Part shown: positions 34,462 to 46,262 of the stretch, one piece after another
Position numbering within the stretch: position 1 is the stretch's first letter
Layout of the letters: each line of letters starts with the position of its first letter
Origin: Sipunculus nudus
Lineage: Eukaryota; Annelida; Sipuncula; Golfingiida; Sipunculidae
NCBI GenBank assembly: GCA_026874595.1
Contig: CM049310.1
Location: 41,421,558 to 41,485,557 of the forward strand
Length of the DNA: 64,000 bases
Reading direction: 5' to 3'
Notes under the pieces: model-generated
Told to the model about the DNA's origin: nothing
Seen by the model: the letters and a program-made list of their open reading frames with translations, nothing else
Database searches by the model: none
Position numbers and translations under genes: made by a program

Positions 34462-34894
34462 ATGAACTGCTCCTTTACTATCAATTCACATAGTTCCTCA
34501 GATGTACTGTCAGTATGAGATAACTCTGTCCATCCTTTTCAATATCCCCTTCAGTCTAACGATAAATTGACCCGGACTCTCTGAGTCCTCTGACTTACAC
34601 TCTTAAACTAACCCTGAAACGATCTTCCGTATGGCCATATCTATTTAACAAGACAATTAATAGATATTATTAATAGATTTTAATGGTAAATCAATGCCAC
34701 GTACAGTGCAATATCGAACTTTTTCAGTATATCGTATTATATATACATCTATCAACTCCCTTTTGAATATTTTAAAACTAGAAGTGATAGAAGAAATTTA
34801 TCTTGCAAGAACTCTTCACGAGTAATCAACCAGGACCGCGTAAACGTCAATGACAACCGACATGTGGGCGCATATTGGGGTTGGAACCAGTCTA
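34462..34894. other. Short non-coding stretch
   Basis: No supported feature. It may be part of the gypsy fragment that follows. Confidence 0.3.
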
Positions 34895-36110
34895 TCAGAA
34901 GTTCAGGAGTTGCATTTGAGAGTACTGAAGATGGCGTTGTGCGCCCGTCTGTATAATTGGCTGAGGGCCGAATAGAGCGGGGTACCGGTCTACAGTTTTT
35001 CTTTCTTTAGAAAAGAGCAAAACGGATCTCAAAACGAGGCTCTGTGTTGCCCCGGTATCCCTTATGATTTTCATTCGAACCTTCCTTGAAAAGTTTCCCT
35101 CCAACTCAACAAAACCGTCTGACACAAGGGCTGAAACTTTTTTCGACAGAGTTTTGTTTATCACCTGTAGTCTCTACATTACTTGGCATTTTTACCGGTT
35201 TCACGCTCTGCGTTGCAGTTGACGCATTAGCCTTACTCTGCTTTTCTCTTTCTTAAAGCATTCAGATTCTATATGCCCCTTGCAATTCATTCCACAGAAT
35301 CTACAAATCTTAATTAATTTGATTCAGTCCTAAGTGACCACTCTAAATTTTGAGCAGGAGAGTCAGAATGACTTTTAAACTTGGACCTTCTTTTATCGGA
35401 CCATTGTTTATTTGAGCCGGAAGAACCCCAGGTAGGAGGGAGTACCTTTTCTCCGACCAATCCTTGGACCTCAACAAACCTCTCTTTTTGACCAAACTTT
35501 ATCCTGTACCTTAGGCGGTGTGACAAGGCAACTTATCCGCCATGACACCAGCCTTACTTACATACTCTGTCTTATGCTCATTCAAAAACATTCTGATCTC
35601 ATGATGGATATGTCTTTTAAATTCTTCAAACAGAATCAAGTTTCAGTTTCTCAAAATCATTGCCAACCTTCATAGACTGACACCAAGCGGATAAATAAAT
35701 TTTCTTTATCTCTAACACATTCTACATGCATTTGATTCTCTCTCCTAACAGTGTGTCTAAATTACTGTGGATAAGCCTCGGGCACTAATTTATAAGCCCT
35801 CAATATGGCTTCCTTCACAATACATACATTGTTCGTCAGAGAGGGCGGGATTATAATCTTGAGCCGTCCTACTAAGAATCCCTGTTAAAAAGGGGTCCAT
35901 TTTTCTATAGGCCAAGCCATTAAAGAGGCCACATGCTCAAAATGATTGAAGTCACGCTCCACTTCATTTTCATTGAAGGGAGGAACCTTCATCGAATTTC
36001 TAAACAAGAATTCAGAGTTATCATTTACTCTAGGAGTTTGACGGTTTCGTTGTTCTAGCTCTTTCAATCTAATTTAGGTTTCTTGTTCATTCAGTTTAAT
36101 TTCTCTTTCA
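34895..36110 (-). pseudogene. Gag-protease fragment of a second Gmr1-like gypsy element
   Basis: Reading from 36110 leftwards on the minus strand, a charged coiled coil (KELEQRNRQTPRV) is followed by the capsid block KVPPFNENEVERDFNHFEHV, ASLMAWPIEKW and SRTAQDY. The order matches that of element 1 gag. After several frameshifts come WGSSGSNKQWSDKRRSKF, then a zinc knuckle with spacing CX2CX6HX4C near 35290 (CRFCGMNCKGHIESEC). The protease follows (SALVSDGFVELEG, RKVRMKIIRDTGATQSLVL with an intact D-T-G-A). Integrase and RT are not found to its left. It has its own knuckle and protease, so it is distinct from the fragments at 31.3-32.0 kb. Confidence 0.75.
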
Positions 36111-36196
36111 ATTTCACACCTACGTCTTTCGCAACAATATATATATTTACGTATGTCTACTATTGGGCCCCCAAATGAATATTTAGTTTCGCCACC

Positions 36197-36198
<2 letters not shown>

Positions 36199-36268
<70 letters not shown>
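36199..36268. repeat. (TA)n(TG)n compound microsatellite
   Basis: About 21 ta units pass directly into 14 tg units. It sits where the 5' LTR of element 2 should begin and has probably obscured that end. Confidence 0.95.
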
Positions 36269-36270
<2 letters not shown>

Positions 36271-37480
36271 CGGCTCCGAAAATACCACTTTCATAACATT
36301 ATCGTGTAATATCAGGTCATGAATTACATTTTACTTATGAAATGCCTTGGTTGTCTTGGTTGCTTTGCCTCATACTGATTTTCAGTCGAGAGCCGGTTTT
36401 CTATTGTTTTGTATTGTTTTCATTCGGACAAACACATCGACCGAATCGTACCCTGCCAAGCCTCAGTCTCAAGGCACCGAGAACTGATCAGTGTTAATGT
36501 TGTGCTTGGCAGGAAAGGACTGAACTTATTGAACTCTTAAACCCTAACATTTAACCAATTCGGCACTTTTAGTTTTCAGTTTCAGTATATCGTGTAAAGC
36601 TTTTGTATTCCATATTCCATTTGTAACTCTACTGGGTAATTTTCATTTGTTGTACACGCATGACTATTTGTATTTATTGCATGTAATACGCAATGGTATC
36701 TTCATGTGTTTTTTCATGTATACATTACCGAGTGATATGTTTTCTTGTCTTCCATATCGCCAGTGGATAATAAAATTAATTAATTGGGTGTCTGTGCACA
36801 ACACCATTACACATGACCAGAGTGGACTTTTCGTGGACTCTTTATGACACTGGTTCCGTGTTCCCCCTTCGCTTCGCTTTAGTGCCTTGCACTGTAAACG
36901 CTGCCTTGCCATTGTTCTACGCTCGTGGGTTCTTCGTTTGTTTTCCTGGACTCCGTGCACGGAGACTTCGTCTGAAGGGCCCTGGCGAACGTCACTCTCC
37001 TTGGAGAAGATACACATTTTCTATGACTGCATGCACTTTTCTTCTTATATTTGTTATTGTCCATGGAATTTGTGCTTAAATAATCATATATTATGATGTG
37101 TAAGGTATTATTGCACTGTTTTGAATTTTAAGTGATCAATGATCATTGATCATTGTTCTGACTGTAAAATGTTTTCACAGTTTAGTATTGGTAAATTGAA
37201 CTGCATGTAAAGGGTATAAGCAGTTGTTCCGGTTTGAAGTTACCATGTTCAGTCACGTGTTCTATTGTCATTAGGCCTCGTGGTCACGGTAATGTAAACA
37301 ATGGCAAAGCAACTAAACACTGACATTTGCCATTAATATAACTTGCTGACTACATGAACCTGCTAATAATTTACCATCGTAGGACGACTTAAGACAATTT
37401 ACATAATTATTTCTGTTTGTTATTGTCTTCAGAGACCACATTCCATCCCATCTATTTGCAATAAATCAGTTGACATAACA
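36269..37480 (+). mobile_element. 5' LTR region of gypsy element 2
   Basis: Bases 36269-36733 match 43093-43582 strongly (blocks accctgccaagcctcagtct, acacgcatgact, taatacgcaatggtatc). After gagtgata the two copies diverge abruptly. The left copy carries about 700 bp more before the gag frame, with a 14-bp palindrome CTCCGTGCACGGAG near 36953 and a 20-bp palindrome at 37133-37152. The LTR may end at the cataaca near 37480 or much earlier near 36830. I could not place a primer site. Frames such as 36664-37017 are not genes. Confidence 0.6.
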
Positions 37481-37720
37481 CGGGTCGTCTCCAAGCATGG
37501 GCTACCTCCTGATGTTAACGGATCTGAGAGTATTGTGCAGTTCTCGCAAATTGAAACCCCCACGCGTTTTATTTTTTGTTAAGGAAGCACATTCTGGTCG
37601 TTGCACTGGCCGTGGTTTTGTAGTTTTGGAATCTAAAGACTCCGCCAAACAGGCCATAGATAAGGGTTGCTCTTTACAAAAGGATTCAAATATCAAAATC
37701 TTTCTTGAGCATGCTTAGGT
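37465..37720 (+). pseudogene. Element 2 gag N-terminus, RRM-like domain
   Basis: In two frames joined by a one-base shift near 37560 the sequence gives TRVVSKHGLPPDVNGSESI (RNP2-like first strand plus helix) and then PTRVLFF. These are followed by SGRCTGRGFVVLESKDSAKQ, an RNP1-like strand and second helix. The order and spacing fit an RNA-recognition motif, although no Met start was identified. PNMA-family proteins, descended from gypsy gag, are reported to have an RRM-like N-terminus ahead of the capsid, and the next domain here is PNMA-like, so the layout is coherent. Confidence 0.55.
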
Positions 37721-37908
37721 TTCCTCCATAACTGAGGTGTCACATCTGATTCTTAACAAAATGCTCGATTCGTTAAATCCTTCTTCCCTTCAGGTATCCG
37801 AGGGTAAACGTGTCTCAGAGATAGTAACAAAGCTCGATTTTCTTTCAGATTTCGAGGTAAATCAGATGACTTTAAACACAGAAGGGGTGATGCAATTCAG
37901 GTGCCATC

Positions 37909-38745
37909 TTGGGCTACTGGTTACAGTATAATATCTCCAAAGCTTCCTTTTCAGGTAATCACGAAAAAACTGGTAGCTACGAACAATGGCGCTCCCATCT
38001 CAAATCTATGATGAAAGCTGGCGTAACACCAAATTCTCAGATATTGTCAGCAATTCACCAGTCTGTTAGGGGAACAGCAGGTAATGTTCTATTACATATG
38101 CCTGATGAATCCACTCCTACAGATATACTGAATAAATTTGACAGGTACTTTGGTAATGTGCTCCCCACAGAGGTACTTATACAGCAGTTCCACTCTCACA
38201 AACAAGATGCCAAAGAGGATTTAAATTACTGGAGCTGCAGACTTAATAGACAGTTAGACCTCATTATCCAAAGAAATCCTGTTCCTCATAGGGAATATGA
38301 GCAAATGCTTCGCTCTAGGTTCTCGAATGGACTGTATTCCATATATATATCAAAGAAGCCTTGCGTCATAGGTATGATAATGGGGAAGAACAAGATGATA
38401 TGTCTGCAGCCGCCCATGCTTTAGAGTCCGAAGTTGCACATAGTTCACAGGTGAAGGTTGCATCGTCCAATCACATTTCTCAACAAGGGGTTAAATCTTT
38501 GTCTTTTGAGAGCTTTGTGCTGGAGCAGATAAATAACTGTCTACCCTGGAGAATCGCATATCAACACTTGAATCGTCTCAGCCGTCCAAAACAAATTGAC
38601 CATCACATGCGCAGGTTGACGTTCGTAAAAGTAATACTTTCTCGGACGAAATTGTCTGCTCTCGTTGCCATCGTAACACACATACTGTTAAGAAATGTAA
38701 TGCTGAACGAATCAAATACGGTAAAATCCTAAAAAAAAAGTAAGA
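37909..38745 (+). pseudogene. Element 2 gag capsid (PNMA/Arc type) and zinc knuckle
   Basis: An open run of about 150 codons gives FSGNHEKTGSYEQWRSHLKS, ILSAIHQSVRGTAGNVLLHM, DILNKFDRYFGNVLP and DAKEDLNYWSCRLNRQLDLI. This pattern is that of Arc/PNMA-type capsids: an N-lobe with a conserved W, an LRG-like RGTA block, and an F-G-x-V turn. After a frameshift come a Ser/Ala-rich spacer and CSRCHRNTHTVKKC at about 38655-38697, a perfect CX2CX4HX4C knuckle. Several frame breaks make it inactive. The capsid part is unusually well kept for this element. Confidence 0.75.
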
Positions 38746-38763
38746 GTCACCCGTGTCCAGTCT

Positions 38764-39240
38764 TTGGAGGCCACGGGTTCAGATAATACGATTCCCACAA
38801 CAAATGTATGTACCCAGAATGTCCCTCTCGTAGGTGAAGCTCAGGTTGTTGACATGACTGCAGATGGTATTAACTCCAATGGTCTTTTAGATACAGGTTC
38901 CCAAGTCTCTACTGTCGCTGAGTGGTCTTATGAAAATCACCTAAACCCGTCAGACTTAGTCCCCGTGGAAGAGATGATGGATCTCCGGCAACTAGACGGC
39001 TAGAAGGTAGAGTATTGTGGTATCGTTCCTGTTGACTTAGTTTTCTTATATACTTGCTCAAACATTTTCTGTGCCAGTATTGGTGATGTAAAATACACAT
39101 TTCAATCCAATGTTCCATTTTTAATTGGAACAAACCTGCTAAACTCATGTTTATATTTTCTACGGACAAATGCTGGTCGAAATTTAATTCAGAGTTTACA
39201 CATGTCAGAACCATAGAAGATTGCTACTAAATGTATGAAA
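38764..39240 (+). pseudogene. Element 2 aspartic protease
   Basis: The active-site block SNGLLDTGSQVSTVAEW has an intact D-T-G-S. It is followed, after a stop at 39001, by VPFLIGTNLLNSC, the usual second landmark. It lies between the knuckle and RT, the ordinary gypsy order. Confidence 0.8.
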
Positions 39241-39380
39241 AAGGGAACAGAAAACACTAAATAAATGTACGTGGTCATGTTTTATCCACTAAGTCTACAG
39301 TAGTACCTGCTCAAAGTGATATCACTATAAATGGTTTAACTAGAGGTTGTAAAACAGGCAAAACGCTTGTTATAACTGAT

Positions 39381-40315
39381 GTGAATGTACTTAACAGGTT
39401 GCCAACCGGATTGATTCTTCTTCCGTGTGTCAAAGAACTTTATTTGTCCATAGGTACAAGTCACAGAAATTCAGTACAGGTAAGAAACATAACAACACAT
39501 TCCATCACTATTCAAGCAAAAAGAATTGTCTGTAACATACAGGAAGCTACCTTCGTAAACCAATTTACACCATCTTCTGAACCATTTGATCATAAATTCT
39601 TAAGCATGTTCAAGTTCGGTCAAGATTTGTCACAATCTGAATCTAACCTACAGCAGCAACTGTTGCTTAAATGGAAACATATATTTTCCTTAAGTAATAC
39701 AGATCTTCGACATACCAGTGTAGAAAAACACCGTAATGTGTTAACTAACAACGAACCATTTAGGGGGCGATATCGTATCCCTCCACAATTATATGATGAG
39801 GTAAAACAACATCTGAGAGAGATGCTTGAGTCAAAAGTAATAAAGAGGAGCAGAAGTCCGTTTGCGAGTCAAGTGGTCCATGTCAGAAAAAGTGACGGGA
39901 CTCCTCGGTTCTGTATTGATCATAGATCCCTTAATAGCAGAACTGTCAGAGACACTCATTCCTTGCTAAGAATCGATGACACCTTAGATTCTTTAATTGG
40001 CGCTCGTTACTTTTCCTCTCTAGATTTGAAGTCCGGTTACCGGCAGGTTGAGTTGGCAGATGAAGATAAAGACAAAACAGCATTTACATTAGGTCCCCTC
40101 GGTGTTTATCAATGGGAAACCATGCCGTTCGGTTTGGTGAACGCGCCAGCCTCATTCTAAAGATTAAGGCAAAAGACCATACAAAAGAATGTCTGCTCTA
40201 TCTTGACGACATAATCGTATTCTCTGCCACCTTTGAAGAACACCTCATTCGCTTGAATAACATCTTTCCTCGTCTTAATGATGCAGGCTTAAAACTTAAA
40301 TCATAAAAAAGCCAG
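39381..40315 (+). pseudogene. Element 2 reverse transcriptase
   Basis: A frame of 259 codons contains PFRGRYRIPPQLYDEVKQHL, SRSPFASQVVHVRKSDGTPR, FCIDHRSLNSRTVRDTHSL, YFSSLDLKSGYRQVELADED (motif A) and MPFGLVNAPASF. A short deletion and frameshift at 40155 lead to LLYLDDIIVFSATFEEHL with the catalytic YLDD, up to 40306. The frame continues with LGH of the thumb. This is the longest intact retroelement frame in the window. Confidence 0.9.
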
Positions 40316-40589
40316 CTAATGCAAAACAAAAATAAATACCTAGGACACAGTCTCAAAAGAAGGTAAACAAACTGACCGGAGTAAAATAAATGCCCTCAAA
40401 GAATGGCCTGTACCTAAATGTGTCAGTGATGTACGCCGTTTCTTAGGCTTTGCGAGTTTCTTTCTTAGATTTGTCCTGGATTTACAAACAATTGCGAAAC
40501 CATTACATGACTTACTGAAAGGTTACCATATTCAGAATAAAAAAACAAAAAAAAACAAAACAAAAAAAACAGCAATCGTATCAAAAAGA

Positions 40590-40900
40590 AAATTCCATCC
40601 CAACCAAACTTTATCTGGTCACAACAACATCAACTAGCATTTGATCAATTAATAGGACTGCTATCTTCTGCTCCTGTACTAGCGTTTGCAGATATCTCAC
40701 ACAGATGCAAGTTTTGATGGGATCTCTGGTATCTATTATAACAACCCTCTAACATGCATCATGTCCTCTGCCAAATTAGACGCAACGGGTCAAAGATCGG
40801 TATCGGATTTGGCTAATTACGACTTCAACAGTCAATATAAAGCCGGCAAACACAACATCGATGCCGATGCACTTTCAAGAATATCTCGAATGCCCGCTGA
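40590..40900 (+). pseudogene. Element 2 RNase H, internally deleted
   Basis: FIWSQQHQLAFDQLIGLLSS (connection) is followed by a cut-down ADISHTDASFDGISGIYY with the first catalytic D. The frame then reaches KAGKHNIDADALSRI, the C-terminal end. The middle of the domain, including the E and second D region, is missing. Confidence 0.75.
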
Positions 40901-41199
40901 AAAGCGGAACCAAAACCATCACTGTATTACCAATGACGTTGTAAAAGCTGTTTGTCAATCAGTGACAATACCATCACCTGTAATATGTAGTCTTACTTGT
41001 GACCAGTCCAATGCTGTTCCATCAAGTGATCCTATCGATATCCTTGGACAAACACGATTAGACTTATCTAAAGAACAAATTCTGGATTCGACTCTGAAAC
41101 CATTCATTTTGTATTTCAGAGACAATAATGTCATAAACAAGAAAGACTTGACTCATCCTGATCTAATAATTCTTTTCAGACGAATAGATAGTCTTGTGC

Positions 41200-42260
41200 T
41201 ACGAGATGACATACTTTATCGTAAACGTACACTGAATGGCAAAATTCAATGTCAAATGGTTATACCTAGGAGTCTACGTAAAGTTGCTTTATCTGGTATT
41301 CATGACGATGTTGGGCATCTGGGTCGTTATCGGTCTCTCCATCTTGCCCATGACCGATTTTGCTAGCCGAAAATATATAAAGACATAGATTAATACATTA
41401 AAAATTGTCCTCGTTGTATAAGGCGGAAGTCCCCTCCAGGAAAGGCTCCTTTGGTGCCGAAAAAATTCCACACAACCAATGAAACTCTTATGTGTTGATT
41501 ATAATCATAATCTATTTTAGCCTGTGCCATCTAAAGGTGGAGTTGAAAACATTCTGGTCATGACCGATAATTTCACCCGCTACGCTATGGCAGTTCCTTG
41601 TCGCAATACCACGGCAAAAAAACACAGCTTAATTACTCGTTGACACCATCGTTCAACACTATGGCTTCCAGCCCGCATAATCATCAAGAACTATGCAGAC
41701 TAGCAGGTATCCATAAATCATGATGTACAACGTACAATCCAATGGGGCAAGGGCAAACCGAACGGTTTAACCGTAGTCTAATCAGTAAGTAGGGTACTCT
41801 TGAGGAAGAGAAAAAGAAAAACTGGAAAGAATACGTAAGTGCTCTGACTTATGCCTACAGTTGTACTCAAATGACACAACTGGTTATACTCCTTTCTATT
41901 TAATGTTTGGTAGTCATCCACGCCTCCCTATTGATTTAGTACTTGGAACTAACAACAATCCTAACCATCAAATTACAACACAAATGTTTCCGAACTCAAA
42001 GACCAACTTTCTTCTGCATATGATATTGCTACACAAACGGTTGTATGATAAACGTGCTCGTAATGGGTTGCTTGGTATTGGAGATCACGTCTTAGTACGA
42101 AAGGTAGGGTTAATTGGGAAACAGAACTGACCAATAAATGGGAAGAGCGGATGTATGAGGTATTGGAACAATCCAATGTCGTTTGCCCCTTGGGTAATAA
42201 AAGACGTACTCGTACCTTGCATCGCAATATAATCCTGCAAACCAAATGATACATCATCAG
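41200..42260 (+). pseudogene. Element 2 integrase
   Basis: The zinc-binding domain is seen as SGIHDDVGHLGRYRSLHLAH followed by NCPRCIRRKSPPGKAP. The core shows VENILVMTDNFTRYAMAVPC (first D nearby). The second-D block is deleted between CCAGCCCGCA and TCAAGAACTAT near 41675. NPMGQGQTERFNRSLI carries the glutamate, and NDTTGYTPFYLMFGSHPRLP follows. A C-terminal segment (NGLLGIGDHVLVRKVGL) ends the domain. At least six frame breaks are present. It follows RNase H, the ordinary gypsy order, unlike element 1. Confidence 0.85.
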
Positions 42261-42292
42261 AGTCAGATGAGTCATCGTCAGATGATGACCTT

Positions 42293-42680
42293 ATGTTGAC
42301 TATAATAACACCACCAAACAATGATCCTCACAATAGTATTACTGACGATGTGAGTGCTTTATATTTAGAACTTGAATTATCGGATGATACGGATGAAACA
42401 ATTACATCTGATCATCCTGATGTTCCCCCAATATATGGTGACGTTAATACACCTGTTGAAAATGTAAATACTACAGGTGTGTTAGGAGGTAATACTGATA
42501 CGTCACAACCACATGACCATGACGTCATGTCATCACATGATCAAAATAATGATGATAAGAGCACATCGATTACTGATCAGGCTAGCGATCAGGAACCTGT
42601 AAATACATAACGTAGGTCTACCCGAGAACGTCGTCTGCCTGAACATTTCCGGTTCGGGGATTATGTGCTTAACCGATGAC
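42293..42680 (+). pseudogene. Element 2 pol C-terminal tail
   Basis: This is an acidic, Asp/Thr-rich tail. After one stop it ends in RRSTRERRLPEHFRFGDYVL, a basic end often seen after gypsy integrases of this type. Confidence 0.6.
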
Positions 42681-42980
42681 TGCAGTTAAAATAGGCTACC
42701 TTGAGCATAGTTTTCAGCAAGTTCATGTGTTTGCATAGGTTTTAGGTTAAGATCTTTCTGTACGCTTCATATGGCTCGTTCTGCGATTTTGACGGGTCAG
42801 TGATATCTTTTAACTTTAATTTTGCGTATACTGCCACCAGCTTAATTCAGGTATAATTATCAACCCCATTCCTGTTAACATTCCAGTTAAAGCATCCAAC
42901 CTAAGTCCTACTGAGCGCCGTCCACCGCTGTCATGCGAGACCTATAAATCTTTGTAGGTGAAGTGTCGGGGCACCATTGA

Positions 42981-42992
42981 CTAGGGGGAGCG
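42981..42992 (+). promoter_or_regulatory. Polypurine tract of element 2
   Basis: The tract ctagggggagcg stands immediately before TGTGATG, where the 3' LTR begins. Such tracts prime plus-strand synthesis. Confidence 0.7.
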
Positions 42993-43762
42993 TGTGATGT
43001 ATGGTGTGGTGACGGTGATGTTAGTATGATTTTGTGGCTGCGTTTGCTGCCAATAATTTTTCTTGTTTATATTAAAGTAGGGGAGGGTATAACGGCACCG
43101 AGAATACCACATACATAACATTATCGTTATATACCATTTCATAACATTATTAACATTATAATATATTTCAAAACACATATAATATCAGGTCATGAATTGC
43201 CTTGCAGTAATGAATTGCCTTGGTTGCTTTTTATCATACTGATTTCCAGTCGAGATTCGGTATTCTATTGTTTTCATTCGGACAAACACACAGAACGAAA
43301 CGCACCCTGCCAAGCCTCAGTCTTATGACACCGAGAATTGATCTGTGTTAATTTTGTGCGTGACAGGTAAGGACTGTTTTTACTGAACTCTTAAACCCTT
43401 ACATTTAACAAATTCAGTTTTTAGTTTCACTATATCGTGTAAAACGTTTATATTCCATATTCCACTTATAACGCTACTGGGTAATTTACATTTGTTGTAC
43501 ACGCATGACTCTTTGTATTTATTGCATGTAATACGCAATGGTATCTTCATGTGTTTTTTCATGTATACGTTACCGAGTGATAGGTCAACTACTTCAGTAT
43601 ACTTAATTGTAATGTGCACGTTAAATGAATTGTATATATCATATATCATATTTTGTATCATATGTTAAGAATTGCTTTGTCAATTCTGTGCTTGGCAGGG
43701 ACTCCGGATCGGAGCAATCCAGTATATGTATATATATTACTGAATAAACCGACTTTTATACA
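42993..43762 (+). mobile_element. 3' LTR of gypsy element 2
   Basis: It starts TGTGATG after the polypurine tract and probably ends TATACA, with AATAAA at 43743. It is about 770 bp long. The central 490 bp match 36269-36733. The first 100 bp have no counterpart at the left LTR, where a microsatellite lies instead. Confidence 0.7.
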
Positions 43763-45060
43763 TATATCACATATATTATATATTTCAGTTTTTTCATGGT
43801 TTTACTTCAGTGGTGTCTGAAGCGAAATATCATGTAATTTATAATGAGGCAACACGTTTTCAGTGCATACTTTTGCAATCAGAAGAACAAAGACCATGCA
43901 TATACATACACTGTATATGGTGTTTAGCTGAAGTGCAATACAATACCATTCACTTAAAATCAATCAAAAATGTATGTTCTTCTTATAAGGCGAGGTGAAG
44001 GAAACCTCTCTATAAAAGCCTTTTTTTAAATTTTTATGTCTACAAGCAAAGATATTAAAAGCAAAAAGAAACTGAACATTCCACGTGAGAAGAGGAAGTC
44101 ATGTTAGAGAAATCCTTTCGATAGAAAGGTAATGAGTGTCTACATAAATTGTGGGTATATATCCAACCTATTCTTCTGAAGACGTAATATGCGCTTTTAG
44201 AAGAGAAATTGTGTATTCTTTTTCAAATCTATACAACTGAGTTGGTGGTTTGTTAAATGAAATTAAGCAAATGATACAGGAATACGTGCTGAAATTTATA
44301 TACGCTCCCGAGGCAGCAGAAATCTTACGCTTCTAAAGAAGCAACTGATTTTCACGCTGCCAGTTTTGACCGTTTATGATATATTTAGACACCAGATTGC
44401 GGTTCGTTGTCCACTGAACAAAACGTGCGTATGATGTGACAAGCAGATGTCAATAAACAAACACTCGACAGGCATCCTGGCTCAGCCCATAGCTGCGCTT
44501 CAAGCGCCGTTTGAAGACAGTTTACGTATGAATTTTAATTGCTCCATCTGCATTCTCGCATCATCGACCGATTCGATTCTGACAGCATGACTGTGTTAGC
44601 GTAGCAATGTGTCTGGTGTCTGCAGAACTGAAACCAGCCAGCGAGGTGTGCACGTAGCCTTTGTTGTTACGTTTCATTTGAATTACAGCTCACCGACCTA
44701 TGTGCCCGAGGCCCTAAACAAACCACGTCTGCGGCAATTCTCTCTGAGTCTGTGGCCTGTTCTGACGGTTACCGGGGCGATGAGCTGTCACTCAAAACGA
44801 AATGAACATGATTGGCTCCGTGTATTCCTTGCTACGCCACGTCTTCCAGCACAAGGTCTCATCTGATTGGACAAAAATACAGTGCTCCCCTCTGGTGTAG
44901 CAATTCAGGATACGAGGTCATAACAAACAGCGATTACCATATAGTAAGTAGGCCAATGGTTAAAGCCCTGTGTAAAGAGCGTAAAATTTATATTTCTCTG
45001 ATAAAAATGGTACTTGTGGTTTCGGTGGGGGGGGGGGGGGGTTTAGCATCGTCAATATTA
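43763..45060. other. Non-coding stretch
   Basis: No supported gene. The plus-strand frames at 43810-43998 and 44609-44866 have no recognisable features. A run of 17 G residues lies at about 45026-45042. Confidence 0.4.
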
Positions 45061-45487
45061 GGCTCTGAATGAGACTAAGCAGGGCCTCCGAGAAAAATAT
45101 TTCGAGGCAGTAAAAATGGTGTCCGGTCCCCTCCTTTTTCTTCGTTATAACAACCATTCATTTTTACGGATGTAATCAACTCTTTATTCGATTTAAATCC
45201 AAGGCTATACTTATTGAAGCAGTATACTAAAATATGGACTGTAACAGATGGATGCATATAGTTTTCTCCATGTAATGCTACGTATATTATATCATTTATA
45301 TATAATTGATCCACATGCTTAACTGAAATAAAAATCATATGGAGGTCTTAGTAGGCATCCCTATAACCTCAAGCTCAAGGCAAGCAACCTACTATACAAG
45401 AGGTTACTCACACTACAGTATGTGCTTCTCATGCTATATGTGCCATCAACAACAATACTATCACAATAAAGACAAAACCAATTGAAA
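45061..45487. repeat. 425-bp interspersed repeat, copy 1
   Basis: From gctctgaatgagactaagca to cttggaagaacaaaaa it is about 95% identical by eye, in the same orientation, to 53727-54164. It contains a short imperfect hairpin (gcctccgag ... tttcgaggc) near 45087 and an AT-rich middle. There is no coding potential and no clear terminal repeat. It may be the same non-autonomous element inserted twice, or a small duplication. Confidence 0.85.
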
Positions 45488-45607
45488 CTTGGAAGAACAA
45501 AAAGCGCCGAGTGTTTGTTTAAAGGCTTCTTTTATGCCCCCAAAGTCGTAACCCCCCCCCCCCCCCTTGATCCGTCATTGTTATAGTGCTTACAGTGTAA
45601 AAGCACC

Positions 45608-45905
45608 CTGACGCTAGGCCAAACGGCCCATAAATCCTTCTTCGGATCATTGCGTTTACCTGTAGGCTCCCCTGTCGTTTTTCTTGCATGTAAAGGTCGC
45701 CTCGTAGGGAGTGCCCCATTCCTGCTCATCGGTCTAGATGGTTCAGATCAAGCAAGTCACCCTCAGCCGTAGTGAATCACTTTCATAACAGCGGATGAAG
45801 GTATCCATTTACATCTTGAAAAGTAGTCAACATTCTTTAAAGGTAAGGTTATAAATGTGTGGTTTTGAATTTGTTTCTTTATTTAGTTAAAACAGGTACG
45901 GTTAC
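45608..45905. repeat. ~300-bp interspersed repeat family, copy 1
   Basis: It shares with 63335-63632 the blocks cctgacgct/cactgacgct, a tgtaaaggtcgcctc-type phrase, caaccctcagccg, cagcggatgaaggt, ggtaaggttataaatgtgtgg and tgtttctttattt, in order and spacing. Identity is about 70-75% by eye. A poly-C run at 45551-45566 lies just to the left. The family is unknown. Confidence 0.65.
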
Positions 45906-46160
45906 ATAAAATAAAATACTTGACCTCAAGTATTTAAGTATATACTTGTATATAACAAGTATAAATTATGATTTTATGTATAATAATCCATAAACGTCTC
46001 CGAGCATTTCTTCATATAGATCAGGGATCTCTCGTGGCGAACCTAGGTTTTTTTGCCGCCCAGGGCAATGAGATCTTAATCATAGAAAAAAGTCATTATT
46101 TATAATTATTATGTAATTGCATATTTTCCTTTATACACTTAAACCCACATGTATATGCAT

Positions 46161-46174
46161 ACACACACACACAC

Positions 46175-46261
<87 letters not shown>
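46161..46261. repeat. (CA)n(TA)n compound microsatellite
   Basis: A short ca run is followed by about 40 ta units with one aaat interruption. Confidence 0.95.

Positions 46262-46262
<1 letters not shown>

Noticed and set aside
33868..34518. Overlapping open frames of 69-90 codons
   Set aside because: They are produced by the inverted arms of the foldback element and its GC-rich content.
36664..37096. Overlapping frames of 61-117 codons on both strands
   Set aside because: They fall in the 5' LTR/leader of element 2 and show no domain; the minus-strand end repeats in the 3' LTR at 43.5 kb.
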